Of a DNA stretch of 64,000 nucleotides, positions 31,280 to 39,183 are shown in pieces. Within the stretch, counting starts at the first letter, position 1. The number at the start of each line of letters is the position of its first letter. The notes under the pieces are model-generated. The model saw only the letters and a program-made list of their open reading frames with translations, was not told where the DNA came from and did not search any database. The position numbers were made by a program, and so were the translations under genes. Source of the stretch: a virus; IMG/VR virus record IMGVR_UViG_3300043411_001314, positions 1-64,000 of that record; one strand, 5' to 3'.

Positions 31280-31615
31280 TTATTGGCCGCGTAGTTCGCG
31301 GAGGTCGAACATCCCAGCCAGATCAGGCTCTTGATCCATGAGCAGTCTGGCATACCGGGATGTGAGATTGTTGTTCAGCTTGAACTGCCGGTCACCCTTG
31401 GTGCTTCTGATCAGCTTCCACCGGGCGACCTCCCACAGCATCTTGATCCCGGCCTTCTCGTGTCCTTCGTGCCGAAGCTCGAGGGCGAGATCCCGGATTG
31501 TATCGTAGACGTCTGGGTTGGCGGCATGGAACTGCTCGAAGGCGCGATCCAGCCTGGTTGTAGCGACTTGGTCGAAGAGGGTCGCCGGCCCGTCGTTGGT
31601 TGACGGGCGGGTCAC
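31280..31615 (-). CDS. Conserved phage protein, 111 aa
   Basis: GTG start overlapping the methylase stop. The sequence LDRAFEQFHAANPDVYDTI ... LRHEGHEKAGIKMLWEVARW and FKLNNNLTSRYARLLMDQEPDLAGMFDLREL follows a pattern found widely in phages (the FHxxNPxVY ... KLNNN ... YARxxMxxxPDLxGxFxxR type). It is often near recombination or replication genes; its function is unknown. Confidence 0.65.
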   Translation of the reverse strand: MTRPSTNDGPATLFDQVATTRLDRAFEQFHAANPDVYDTIRDLALELRHEGHEKAGIKMLWEVARWKLIRSTKGDRQFKLNNNLTSRYARLLMDQEPDLAGMFDLRELRGQ

Positions 31616-32364
31616 TTCGTCACCTGGAACACCAGCATGGCGCTGTAGTTGCGGTGGGAGTGTTCCTGGGTCGTCACGGTGGGTGAGTGGGGCGTGCCGT
31701 CGGGACAGGTGCTGGTGGGCGGTGTAGACCTCGTCATGGTCGCCCAGCACCCCTTCAGGTCGCCGGATGAGCGGAGCATGATCGCTGCCCCGCACCCGCC
31801 GCACCTGGAGCGCTCCGGTTGCCCGCGATGGGCGAGGAATAGGAACTCGTCCACCTGCTCGAGTCCGAGCCGGCTTTCGCCGTACTCGACCATGATGTGT
31901 GGTTGGTTCCAGTATCTGCCGGAACAGACCTGAGCTTGGCATTTGAACAGGATGGTCCCGCCTGGCCGCACGTACCTCGCTGCCTCCTTCATCATTGCCT
32001 TCATCAAGCTGTGGCGGAACTCGACTGTTTCGTATTCCTCTACTCCGTACCGCTCGTCCATTTCAGACGAGGATGAGCCCCTCAGTTGGTAAGGGGCGTC
32101 GATCGTGGCGGCGTCCACGGAGTTGTCATCCAGTGGCATCTTTGTTGCATTGAGACTCAGACCGGAGGGTGACTTGCTCGCGTTCAGGTCGGACGCCAGG
32201 AGTGTTGCCGGCTTCCACTGGGTCCAGAAGGCGCCCTCACCGTAGGTTGGGTCGACCACGGTCCACTGCTCATGGAGCCAGCCGACCTTGGCGATCGCAG
32301 CGATCAGTGCGCCGTTCGTCTTCCATCGGCTCGCCGACAAGACCGGCGGTTCCAGGACACCCAT
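31612..32364 (-). CDS. SAM-dependent methyltransferase-like protein, 250 aa
   Basis: Motif I-like TVVDPTYGEGAFW (about 35-47), an acidic end-of-strand LLASDLNASK (56-65) and a motif IV-like AATIDAPYQL (DAPY in place of DPPY), then RYVRPGGTILFKCQ. This is the arrangement of DNA adenine or cytosine-N4 methylases. A CGGCG knuckle follows near 190. It would be the third methyltransferase of the phage. Whether the DAPY variant keeps activity is unknown. Confidence 0.65.
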   Translation of the reverse strand: MGVLEPPVLSASRWKTNGALIAAIAKVGWLHEQWTVVDPTYGEGAFWTQWKPATLLASDLNASKSPSGLSLNATKMPLDDNSVDAATIDAPYQLRGSSSSEMDERYGVEEYETVEFRHSLMKAMMKEAARYVRPGGTILFKCQAQVCSGRYWNQPHIMVEYGESRLGLEQVDEFLFLAHRGQPERSRCGGCGAAIMLRSSGDLKGCWATMTRSTPPTSTCPDGTPHSPTVTTQEHSHRNYSAMLVFQVTK

Positions 32365-32416
32365 GCGGCGAGCTTATCGACTCGGCGGTCCCGTATCAAG
32401 GGATCCGATCAGATCG

Positions 32417-32557
32417 TCAGCGATGCCGGTCCACGGTGCGTCCGAGATGGCGCACGACGGCGTCCACGATCATCACGCAGCACAACGCTCCAGCGGCGCC
32501 GGCGGTGAACCCGGAGGCGACCAGCACGATGGCTCGAGCGGGGGTGATGTGGGCCAT
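32417..32557 (-). CDS. 46-aa membrane peptide
   Basis: One-base overlap with the upstream stop. A single hydrophobic helix, about residues 8-36 (ARAIVLVASGFTAGAAGALCCVMIVDAVV), then a basic tail. A small membrane protein of unknown role. Confidence 0.45.
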   Translation of the reverse strand: MAHITPARAIVLVASGFTAGAAGALCCVMIVDAVVRHLGRTVDRHR

Positions 32558-32880
32558 CACGCCCCGATGGCTTCCTTGGCCCGCTCACGCAGAACGTCGG
32601 CGAGTGCTTCGCCGTGCTCGGCTGGCGCCCCGAGCGCGTCGACGAGCTGCGGCACCAGTACCGCCAGGATCCACCGGTCGACGTCGTCGACGGTCCCGAG
32701 GATCGCGTTGCGCTGCTGGACGAGCCGGCCGACCTGGTCGCGCAGCTGGGTGTTCTCGGCGAGGAGCCTGCAGATCGTGGTCTTGGACTGCTCAGCCTCG
32801 GCCTCGAGTTGGCGGAGCTCTGCGGCCGCCTCGACGGTCAGTGCCGGCCAGCGAGGGCCGTCCGCCCCCGGCTCAGACAT
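32557..32880 (-). CDS. Coiled-coil protein, 107 aa
   Basis: Starts at MSEPGADG with GGAG upstream. Residues 17-65 are heptad-rich (AAAELRQLEAEAEQSKTTICRLLAENTQLRDQVGRLVQ); the remainder is helical. It overlaps the zinc-ribbon gene by eight bases. No family recognised. Confidence 0.5.
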   Translation of the reverse strand: MSEPGADGPRWPALTVEAAAELRQLEAEAEQSKTTICRLLAENTQLRDQVGRLVQQRNAILGTVDDVDRWILAVLVPQLVDALGAPAEHGEALADVLRERAKEAIGA

Positions 32881-33085
32881 CCTGGGCTCCAGGCATGCCG
32901 GAGGCCGCCAGGGCGAGCTCCTGCTGGCGCTCCCGGCGTTGCGTGGCGTAGCGGGCCCACTCCTCGTCCGAGCCGGCGAACACGATCGAGCAGGCGTGGC
33001 AGTAGAAGTTCCCAGCCCGCTCACGCGGCAGGGTTTCCACGGTGTCGTCGGCCCCGCACGTCGGGCACATCTTGGGTGGGATCAT
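32873..33085 (-). CDS. Zinc-ribbon protein, 70 aa
   Basis: MIPPKMCPTCGADDTVETLP ... NFYCHACSIVF gives CPTC...CHAC, a complete four-Cys zinc ribbon (about residues 7-32), followed by a helix. Coupled to the initiator gene. Probably a nucleic-acid or protein interaction module. Confidence 0.7.
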   Translation of the reverse strand: MIPPKMCPTCGADDTVETLPRERAGNFYCHACSIVFAGSDEEWARYATQRRERQQELALAASGMPGAQDV

Positions 33086-34179
33086 CAGCTGGCCTTTCGG
33101 GTGTCAGGTTCTTCGGCAGAATCGCTCTCGGCGTTCACCGCTGAGCGTCGAAGTGTTGGTTTTGCTGGGGTTTCCGATCGCATGGCCTCGAGTCGGGCCT
33201 GGGTTTCTTCTTCGAGCTGGCGGGCCTGAGCCCGGGCCGCGGCGACGGCCGCGGGGTCGCCTGCCGAGCCGGGCGGCGGGGGCGGCGGGTCCCACCAGCG
33301 GGCCACGATCTCGTCATCGCTGAGGCCCGTGGCCAGGCTGGCAGCGATCCGCTGCCGGTCTGCGTGGCGGTCGGCGTCCTGGAGAATCCTCCGGGTGACC
33401 CCGGCTGCGTAGGAGCCGTGGTCGTCGGGTGCGTCCCGGTCCGCTGCGGCCAGCCCGATGCGTCGGGCGACCCGCCGAAGATTCTGATCAGGATTTCCCA
33501 TGCCACCCGGTTGAGGATCCGGGCCGGCGGGTTGTAGGTAGTCCTGAGACTTGGTGGGAGTGTTAGAGGGTGGAGGGTGGAGGGTGGAGGTACGCGTTAG
33601 CAACCCTTCCCCAAGGGGTTCCGTAAACCCTTCCTGGAAGGGTTCCGTAAGGGGTTCTGGGAACCCTTCCCCAAGGGGTTCCGTCGATCCGGCAAAGCCC
33701 TGGTCAGGGGCAACTTCCGGCATCCCGGCGAGAAGTGTCTTGATGGCTGTCGGGTGCATGGACACGATTTTGTCCGGGAAATACCCCCGAAGCTGTGCCG
33801 GCAGCTCCCTCAGGATGGCTTCCTTGACCGTTTCGGAGTGGATCGCGCCGAACTGACGGGCGGCTGACTTCAAGATGTTGGGCGATTTCAGGATCCCGTC
33901 GTGGCGCATGAAGGTGCGGATCAGCACCTCGTCGGTGTCCTCATCGAAGACCAGGAACCCGCGGTCGTGGAGCCCGATCACCAAGTCCTCGACCTGGGTC
34001 CGGGAGATGCCCTCGGCGAAGCGGGCCCACATCTTGGGGCGGTGCGCGATCACGCCACAGGAGTTCAGGTCCTGCTGGGAGAGTAGGAGCAGGTACATCC
34101 ACTGAGCCTTCGGGTTCAGCGCGTTGAAGTCAGGGTCCTGCCAGATGGCCGAGAGGATCGTGGCGTGGTTCCGTGCCAC
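33085..34179 (-). CDS. Phage replication initiator-like protein, 364 aa
   Basis: The N-terminal winged-helix-like domain (NHATILSAIWQDPDFNALNPKAQWMYLLLLSQ) is typical of phage replication initiators or replisome organisers in actinophages. Residues about 165-200 are the repetitive TEPLGEGF/TEPFQEGF tract, coded by origin-like palindromic repeats at 33602-33685. The C-terminal third is helical and charged. GTG start with no ribosome site, perhaps coupled to the 14-codon leader upstream. First gene of the leftward operon ending with sigma. Confidence 0.65.
   Translation of the reverse strand: MARNHATILSAIWQDPDFNALNPKAQWMYLLLLSQQDLNSCGVIAHRPKMWARFAEGISRTQVEDLVIGLHDRGFLVFDEDTDEVLIRTFMRHDGILKSPNILKSAARQFGAIHSETVKEAILRELPAQLRGYFPDKIVSMHPTAIKTLLAGMPEVAPDQGFAGSTEPLGEGFPEPLTEPFQEGFTEPLGEGLLTRTSTLHPPPSNTPTKSQDYLQPAGPDPQPGGMGNPDQNLRRVARRIGLAAADRDAPDDHGSYAAGVTRRILQDADRHADRQRIAASLATGLSDDEIVARWWDPPPPPPGSAGDPAAVAAARAQARQLEEETQARLEAMRSETPAKPTLRRSAVNAESDSAEEPDTRKAS
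33602..33685. repeat. Iteron-like palindromic repeats, possible origin
   Basis: Units of 24 bp start at 33602, 33626 and 33662, each AACCCTTCC + centre + GGAAGGGTT/AAGGGGTT + CCGT. The unit at 33626 is a perfect 9-bp inverted repeat around one T. A half unit lies at 33650-33661. They sit inside the putative initiator gene, as origins do in lambda-like phages. Confidence 0.6.
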
Positions 34180-34180
34180 G

Positions 34181-34225
34181 TCAGCAGGCGGCCGGGGTCG
34201 GGCGGTCCATGCGGGGCTCCTTCAT
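34181..34225 (-). CDS. 14-aa leader peptide candidate
   Basis: An ATG at 34225 opens 14 codons (MKEPRMDRPTPAAC) ending in TGA one base before the GTG of the initiator gene. The initiator has no ribosome site, so translation coupling from this leader is plausible. Very short and not otherwise supported. Confidence 0.25.
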   Translation of the reverse strand: MKEPRMDRPTPAAC

Positions 34226-34237
34226 GTTGGGCCCCTA

Positions 34238-34267
34238 TCTCTACCGCGTCCGCATCGGTTCTGGCAA
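34238..34267 (-). promoter_or_regulatory. Sigma-70-type promoter for replication operon
   Basis: On the - strand: TTGCCA (34267-34262), 18-base spacer, TAGAGA (34243-34238). Lies about 12 bases before the leader ATG at 34225 and divergent from the late promoter at 34311. Confidence 0.45.
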
Positions 34268-34310
34268 TACCTATGAGGGGAGTTCATCGCGCCGGCCGAG
34301 TGAACCGGAG

Positions 34311-34339
34311 TGAATCACTACCCCTTCACCTGCCGAAGT
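34311..34339 (+). promoter_or_regulatory. Late sigma-28-like promoter (copy C), leaderless
   Basis: TGAATC at 34311-34316, 15 bases, GCCGAAGT at 34332-34339, then six bases to the GTG at 34346. The -10 differs from the others in one base (GCCGAA). Confidence 0.65.
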
Positions 34340-34345
34340 AAGAGC

Positions 34346-36250
34346 GTGGCATCCATCAGCACCATCGAGTTTGGGCCCAACGGTGTTCCGATCGTGAACG
34401 CCTCCGGCCTGGACCTGTCCACCATCGCGGGCGCCCTCGGCGGACTCCCGATGAACGACCCGACCACTCGTCGGATCGTGGACACGCTCGGCGGCTGGTC
34501 CGGTGCGCAGCGGCAGCGTAAGCCGCGGCTCGGTGGGATCCTGGACCGAGATCGCTACCTGACGCCGGTCACCCACTTCGAGAAGATCCGCACCGCCCGA
34601 GACGCCCTCCGTGACGACGTGATCGGTGGGGCGGCCGACACCACCGAGGCCCTGGCCCTCTCTTCCTGCAGCCTCTTCTCGGACGACGTCGACCACCAGG
34701 ACGTGTGGAACCAGTGGGCGGCGAAGATCGACCTCGACTCCAAGCTCCGTGAGTTCTGGCGGATCCTCTACACCGACTCCCAGGCCGTGGTCGCCCTGTG
34801 GTGGGAGCAGCAGACCTTCAAGGTCCGGGGCGTCGGCGACGAGGGCCGCCAGCGGCGCAAGCGGATCTCCATCCTGGCTCCGTCGGCCTGGTCCTTCATC
34901 GACTCGACGAAGGTGGTGCCGGTCGGCAGTCAGATGTTCAACCGTGGCGCCCTGGCCTACATCGCCGACGCCGACGAGGCCGAGATGCTCGATCGGGTCA
35001 TCGAGGCGCGCGAGGGGATGGCTCCCCCGAAGAACTCCCGCGGCATGCCGGTCCGCTTCAGCGAGCGGTCTGGTGGTCCGACGGCGCCGGCGGCGTTCGA
35101 CCCCGAGGACGACGCCGTGGCCGCCCGCCTGATCCGCCGGCGGTACAACCCACCCGAGCATGAGCGGACGAGACTCACCCAGCACGGCATCGCGTGGGAC
35201 AACCTGTTCCTCCTCGACAGCCGGATGGTGTTCCGCCACACCCTCACGAAGCCCGACTACGACCTGTTCCCAGACATCCGCCTGGAGGGCGCCTTCCCGC
35301 TCCTCGACCTGAAGGCCCAGCTCCGCCAGATGGACCGGGCCTTCCTCGTGGGTGGCGCCGCCTACATCCTGGTACTGACCCAGGGCTCGGACGCCCACCC
35401 CGGCCAACAGCCCGAGATCGACGCGCTGAAGGCCGGCGCCGCCATGCTCGGGTCGCTCCCACTCCTGGTTGGTGATCACCGACTGAACCTCGAGATCGTC
35501 ACCCCACCCATCGAAGCCACGATCAACAAGGCCAAGTGGGACACGATCGACGCCCGGCTCACCAGCCTGGCGTTCCGCACCTTCGCCGCCGGCGGCAGCG
35601 ACATGGACGACCCGATGAAGACGGGCCGCATCGTGGCCCGGGGGCTTGAGGGCCGCCGGCGCATGATGCGGCGTTCGATCGAGCAGAACGTGCTCAGCCC
35701 GATCTTCGAGTCCTCGCCGGAGCTCCTCACGCCGGCCAAGCTCCGGTTCCACCCGGCGCAGATCCACCTGGCGTTCGACCAGGGGTGGGCGAACCTCCTC
35801 CTCGACCTCCGTGAGGCCAACGAGCTCTCCCGTGAGACCATGCTCTCTCAGCTCGAGTTTGACCAGGCCGACGAGGCCATCGAGCGCGAGCGTGAGCGCA
35901 AGCTCTACGACGACATCTTCCAGACGTTCGTCCCTCACGGTGCCAACCCCAACGGTGGCGACCCAGAGGGCGATCCTGGCTCCACAAGGCTCGCTCAACG
36001 TATGGGTGGTCGCCGGCGAGGCGGGAACCGCGCCGGCGGCGGTGCAGCGCCCGGCTCAGGCCAAGGGCAGGAGTCGAGGGATCCCCGTCGGTCCCGTGAG
36101 CGGCCGGCCAACGACCTGCTGATGGACATGACGCGCGACGAGCTCATCGCCGAAGCGGCCCAGTGGGGGGTCCAGGGCCGGCACCAGATGAAGAAGCAGG
36201 ACCTGGTCGACGCCATCAGTGATGCACAGAACGGAACCGAAGATGACTGA
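34346..36250 (+). CDS. Portal protein, 634 aa
   Basis: The GTG at 34346 is chosen because the frame's earlier GTG (34310) lies inside the promoter motif; the start is six bases after the -10 box. The protein is a long, alpha/beta, low-hydrophobicity protein with the size and position of a portal, directly before the head protein gene. The C-terminus (TRDELIAEAAQWGVQGRHQMKKQDLVDAI) looks like a small SAP/Rho-N type nucleic-acid-binding helix-extension domain. It should form the DNA entry ring and dock the terminase. Confidence 0.75.
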   Translation: MASISTIEFGPNGVPIVNASGLDLSTIAGALGGLPMNDPTTRRIVDTLGGWSGAQRQRKPRLGGILDRDRYLTPVTHFEKIRTARDALRDDVIGGAADTTEALALSSCSLFSDDVDHQDVWNQWAAKIDLDSKLREFWRILYTDSQAVVALWWEQQTFKVRGVGDEGRQRRKRISILAPSAWSFIDSTKVVPVGSQMFNRGALAYIADADEAEMLDRVIEAREGMAPPKNSRGMPVRFSERSGGPTAPAAFDPEDDAVAARLIRRRYNPPEHERTRLTQHGIAWDNLFLLDSRMVFRHTLTKPDYDLFPDIRLEGAFPLLDLKAQLRQMDRAFLVGGAAYILVLTQGSDAHPGQQPEIDALKAGAAMLGSLPLLVGDHRLNLEIVTPPIEATINKAKWDTIDARLTSLAFRTFAAGGSDMDDPMKTGRIVARGLEGRRRMMRRSIEQNVLSPIFESSPELLTPAKLRFHPAQIHLAFDQGWANLLLDLREANELSRETMLSQLEFDQADEAIERERERKLYDDIFQTFVPHGANPNGGDPEGDPGSTRLAQRMGGRRRGGNRAGGGAAPGSGQGQESRDPRRSRERPANDLLMDMTRDELIAEAAQWGVQGRHQMKKQDLVDAISDAQNGTEDD

Positions 36251-37892
36251 CTCAAGCATCATCCAGCCAGGCTCCGATGGCCGGCTTCACATCCTGAGCC
36301 CGCTGGTGGTCTGCGACCAACTCCCAGACTGGGACCAACTCGACGACGTCCAACCGTCTGCCGACAAGGTGTACCTGCGGGCCCGCTACGTCCACGGTGG
36401 CCTGCCGGCGAACCAGAACGGCCACATCTTCCGCACGGAGCAGCTGGTCGACGCCCATCGCAACCTCCCGCACACCTACCTCAACTGGCTCCACCGGACC
36501 AAGCACACCATCGGCTGCTTCGTGGCGTCCCGGCTGGTGGACGAGGCCACCGGCGCGGTCATCGCCGACGCCAAGGCGGTCGACGCCTACGACTCAACCC
36601 CCTACGTCGACACCGTGGCCGCCTTGTGGCGGTTCGCGTACCCCGACGAGTACAAGGCGGTGCGCCGGGCCTATGACGCCGGCATGGGTTTCGTGTCGTG
36701 TGAAGCCTTCCCTCAGCAGAACACCTGCCCGACCTGCGACGCCACCTACGACTGGAAGGGCTACGTCTCTGACTCGTACTGCGAGCACCTCAACCGTCGG
36801 CGGGCGCCCCGCTGGCTGGAGGGCCCCACCTTCGTCGGCGGAGCCGTCGTGGTTCCTCCGGCCCGCCCGGGCTGGAAGGAGGCGTCCATCACCCGGATCG
36901 CCGACTGGATGCACAAGGATCCTTCCGCCGCCAGGGACCTGTTCACCCAGGTGGCTGCTGTCGCCCCCCACCTGTCCCAACTCGAGCTCGAGGCCATGAT
37001 GGGCGTGATCGTGGAGAACACGTCCCCAGACCTGCTGTCGGACCCCACCTCGGTCATCGCCCCACTGTGGGACAACCTCGCCGGCCGCTACGCCGGTCGG
37101 GTGGATCTGGTTCCCCCGGTTCCTGTTGCCGCCGCCGCTGCCGCCGGCGTGCTAGCCGCCGAGAACCTGGCGCCAGTGGAGCTCCACCGCTCCATGAACC
37201 TCGCTCATCGCCGGCCGCAGTCCCCGCCAACCGTTCGCCGGATGGCCATGGAGCTCGCGTCCCACCGGGTCGGAGACTCCGCCAAGTTCGACTCACTCGG
37301 TGGTGAAGTGGTGGCCGAGTGGGTCGAGCTCACAGCGGATGCCATGGCCGCCATCGACGCCGAGGGGGTGCACCCATCCAAGCCGTCCAAGCCGTCGGCT
37401 GTCATCGTGGTCCGTCCCTCCGTTGACGTGGCCGCCGACCTAGCGGCTGTGGCCGGCCTCCCGGTCGACGAGATCCATGTGACCATGGCGTTTCTGGGCC
37501 CGGTCGTCGACGGGGTGCTGGAGGGGTCGAGCTTCGGGCCCGACGAGATCGCCTCTGTCATCCGGTCTGTGGTCTCCAATAAGGCTCCACTGTCGGCGAC
37601 CGTGAACGGTCAAGGGGTATTCAACACCGGTGGCGGTGAGGTCGCCGTGTGGGCGGCCGTCGACTGCCCCGGGCTGGCCGAGCTCCACGTCGAGTTGATC
37701 GACGCCCTCCACCGGGTTGAGGCCCCCCACTCCCGCCAGCACGGGTTCACGGCCCACTCCACCGTCGCCGTTCAGCCGGCCGATGCACCAGTCCCCACTG
37801 TTCCCTCCGGCATGGCCTGGGCGGTGGACAGCGTGGAGTTGTGGTGGGAGGAGCTCGAGCCCCTGGTGATCCCATTCGATCAAGGGTCTTGA
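36243..37892 (+). CDS. Putative head protein fused to 2H phosphoesterase domain, 549 aa
   Basis: Residues 1-330 have the position and style of a phage head protein or capsid maturation protease, with a zinc knuckle CPTCDATYDW...YCEH at about 160-185. Residues 395-520 carry the two HxT motifs of 2H phosphoesterases: IHVTMAFLG (H412, T414) and FTAHSTVAV (H505, T507). Such domains cleave 2'-5' or cyclic phosphodiesters; Acb1 of phage T4 uses one against CBASS. ATG overlaps the portal stop. The exact role of the N-terminal part is uncertain. Confidence 0.7.
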   Translation: MTDSSIIQPGSDGRLHILSPLVVCDQLPDWDQLDDVQPSADKVYLRARYVHGGLPANQNGHIFRTEQLVDAHRNLPHTYLNWLHRTKHTIGCFVASRLVDEATGAVIADAKAVDAYDSTPYVDTVAALWRFAYPDEYKAVRRAYDAGMGFVSCEAFPQQNTCPTCDATYDWKGYVSDSYCEHLNRRRAPRWLEGPTFVGGAVVVPPARPGWKEASITRIADWMHKDPSAARDLFTQVAAVAPHLSQLELEAMMGVIVENTSPDLLSDPTSVIAPLWDNLAGRYAGRVDLVPPVPVAAAAAAGVLAAENLAPVELHRSMNLAHRRPQSPPTVRRMAMELASHRVGDSAKFDSLGGEVVAEWVELTADAMAAIDAEGVHPSKPSKPSAVIVVRPSVDVAADLAAVAGLPVDEIHVTMAFLGPVVDGVLEGSSFGPDEIASVIRSVVSNKAPLSATVNGQGVFNTGGGEVAVWAAVDCPGLAELHVELIDALHRVEAPHSRQHGFTAHSTVAVQPADAPVPTVPSGMAWAVDSVELWWEELEPLVIPFDQGS

Positions 37893-37916
37893 CCGGGCAT
37901 GTCGTAATCTGATAGT
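37889..37916 (+). promoter_or_regulatory. Sigma-70-type promoter for recombination genes
   Basis: TTGACC at 37889-37894, 16 bases, GATAGT at 37911-37916; GTG of the next gene at 37926, nine bases later, with no ribosome site. A -10-like TAATCT with six bases before the ATG also stands at 38139-38144, in front of the exonuclease gene. Confidence 0.5.
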
Positions 37917-37925
37917 CCTTCATCC

Positions 37926-38141
37926 GTGATCGAACCCGGCGACAAGATCAGATTCAGGCCGCGGCCCAACTCCAACCACTCCGATGGGGTGGTCATCGCC
38001 GTGGACGGAACGATCGTGCACATCGCTGATGAGTCCAAGCGGAACCGGTTCATCCCAGTCGACCGGGTGTTGGTCCGATCCGTCGGGCCGCGTGGTGGTC
38101 TGTCGTGGGTGCCCGCCGTCGTTGTCACACCCGGTTCGTAA
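37926..38141 (+). CDS. Hypothetical small beta protein, 71 aa
   Basis: Compact SH3-like or KOW-like barrel pattern (GDKIRFRPRP ... DGVVIAVDGTIVHIADESKRNRFIPVDRVLVRSV). GTG start, probably leaderless. Precedes the exonuclease. Might bind DNA or RNA; no family identified. Confidence 0.6.
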   Translation: MIEPGDKIRFRPRPNSNHSDGVVIAVDGTIVHIADESKRNRFIPVDRVLVRSVGPRGGLSWVPAVVVTPGS

Positions 38142-38150
38142 TCTGCCGGC

Positions 38151-39182
38151 ATGGATAAGCAGACCCAGACGATGATCCTCGACGCAATCGCCCCTCACGC
38201 CATCTCCCTGCCCGTTGCCCAGGAGGTCGATGAGAAGGTCTGGCTCGAACAGCGCCGGAAGGGCATCGGTGGATCCGACGCCGGCACTGTGCTCGGGATC
38301 AACCCCTACCAGGGCCCGTTCGAGCTCTGGCTGTTGAAGACCAACCAGATCCCCGACCCAGACCTGTCCGACCGTGAGGCTGTCTACTGGGGGCACACCC
38401 TGGAGTCGATCGTCTGCGACGAGTTCGGACTCCGCAATGGCGTCCCGGTGATGAAGCCGAAGGTGATGTTCCAGAGCATCGAACGCCCCTGGCAACAGGT
38501 CAGCCTCGATGCCCTCACCCTGGATCCTGAAACCGGCGAGCCGGCCATCTTCGAGGCGAAGACGGCCTCGGAGTACTTGGCTTCCGAGTGGGCTGACGAC
38601 AGTGTGCCCCAGCACTACGAGGCCCAGTGCTACCACGCAGCGGCGGTGACCGGGATCCGCAACGTCTGGATCGGCTGCCTCATCGGCGGCCAGCGGTTCA
38701 GTGGTGAACGTGGGGCCGGCACGCGGGTCACTATCGACGAAGAGGTGCTGGCCGACGTGTGCGCCGCTGAGGAGCGGTTCTGGCATCAACACGTCCTGGG
38801 TGGTACCCAGCCACCACCCGACGCCTCGACGTCGTGCACCGACCTCCTTCGGGCTATGTGGGAGGCCAAGGAAGGCGAGGTCGAGCTTCCACCCAGGGGG
38901 CTCGACGTCGCCATCGGCTACCTGGACGCCCATCGTCGGCTGAATGCAGCGAAGGACGAGAAGGCCGAGCTCGGCAACTGGCTACGCCAGGAGATGGCGG
39001 CCAACACCATCGGCATGGTCCAGGGCGTCCAGGTGGCCACATTCAACAAGCAGCCCGACAACAGATTCGACCTCGAGACGTTCAAGGGTGATCACCCCGA
39101 CCTCTACGAGAAGTACTTCAAGAAGGGCAGCACCCGCGCCCTTCGAGTGAACCCCAAGCTCGCAAACATGAAGGAGAGTTGA
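38151..39182 (+). CDS. YqaJ-type viral exonuclease, 343 aa
   Basis: Lambda-exonuclease/RecE-like family (YqaJ). The nuclease motifs are WLEQRRKGIGGSDAGTVLG near the N-terminus, WGHTLESIV (E in the GxxxE element), DALT(L)DPETGE and IFEAKTA (the D...ExK metal site). It degrades one strand of double-stranded DNA and works with the RecT-type annealase encoded right behind it, for phage recombination or end processing. Confidence 0.88.
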   Translation: MDKQTQTMILDAIAPHAISLPVAQEVDEKVWLEQRRKGIGGSDAGTVLGINPYQGPFELWLLKTNQIPDPDLSDREAVYWGHTLESIVCDEFGLRNGVPVMKPKVMFQSIERPWQQVSLDALTLDPETGEPAIFEAKTASEYLASEWADDSVPQHYEAQCYHAAAVTGIRNVWIGCLIGGQRFSGERGAGTRVTIDEEVLADVCAAEERFWHQHVLGGTQPPPDASTSCTDLLRAMWEAKEGEVELPPRGLDVAIGYLDAHRRLNAAKDEKAELGNWLRQEMAANTIGMVQGVQVATFNKQPDNRFDLETFKGDHPDLYEKYFKKGSTRALRVNPKLANMKES

Positions 39183-39183
39183 C

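Noticed and set aside
34271-35998. 575-residue open frame on the - strand
   Set aside because: It is the complement of the portal gene, which has normal codon use, a promoter and a sensible start. Long antisense frames are expected in GC-rich DNA.
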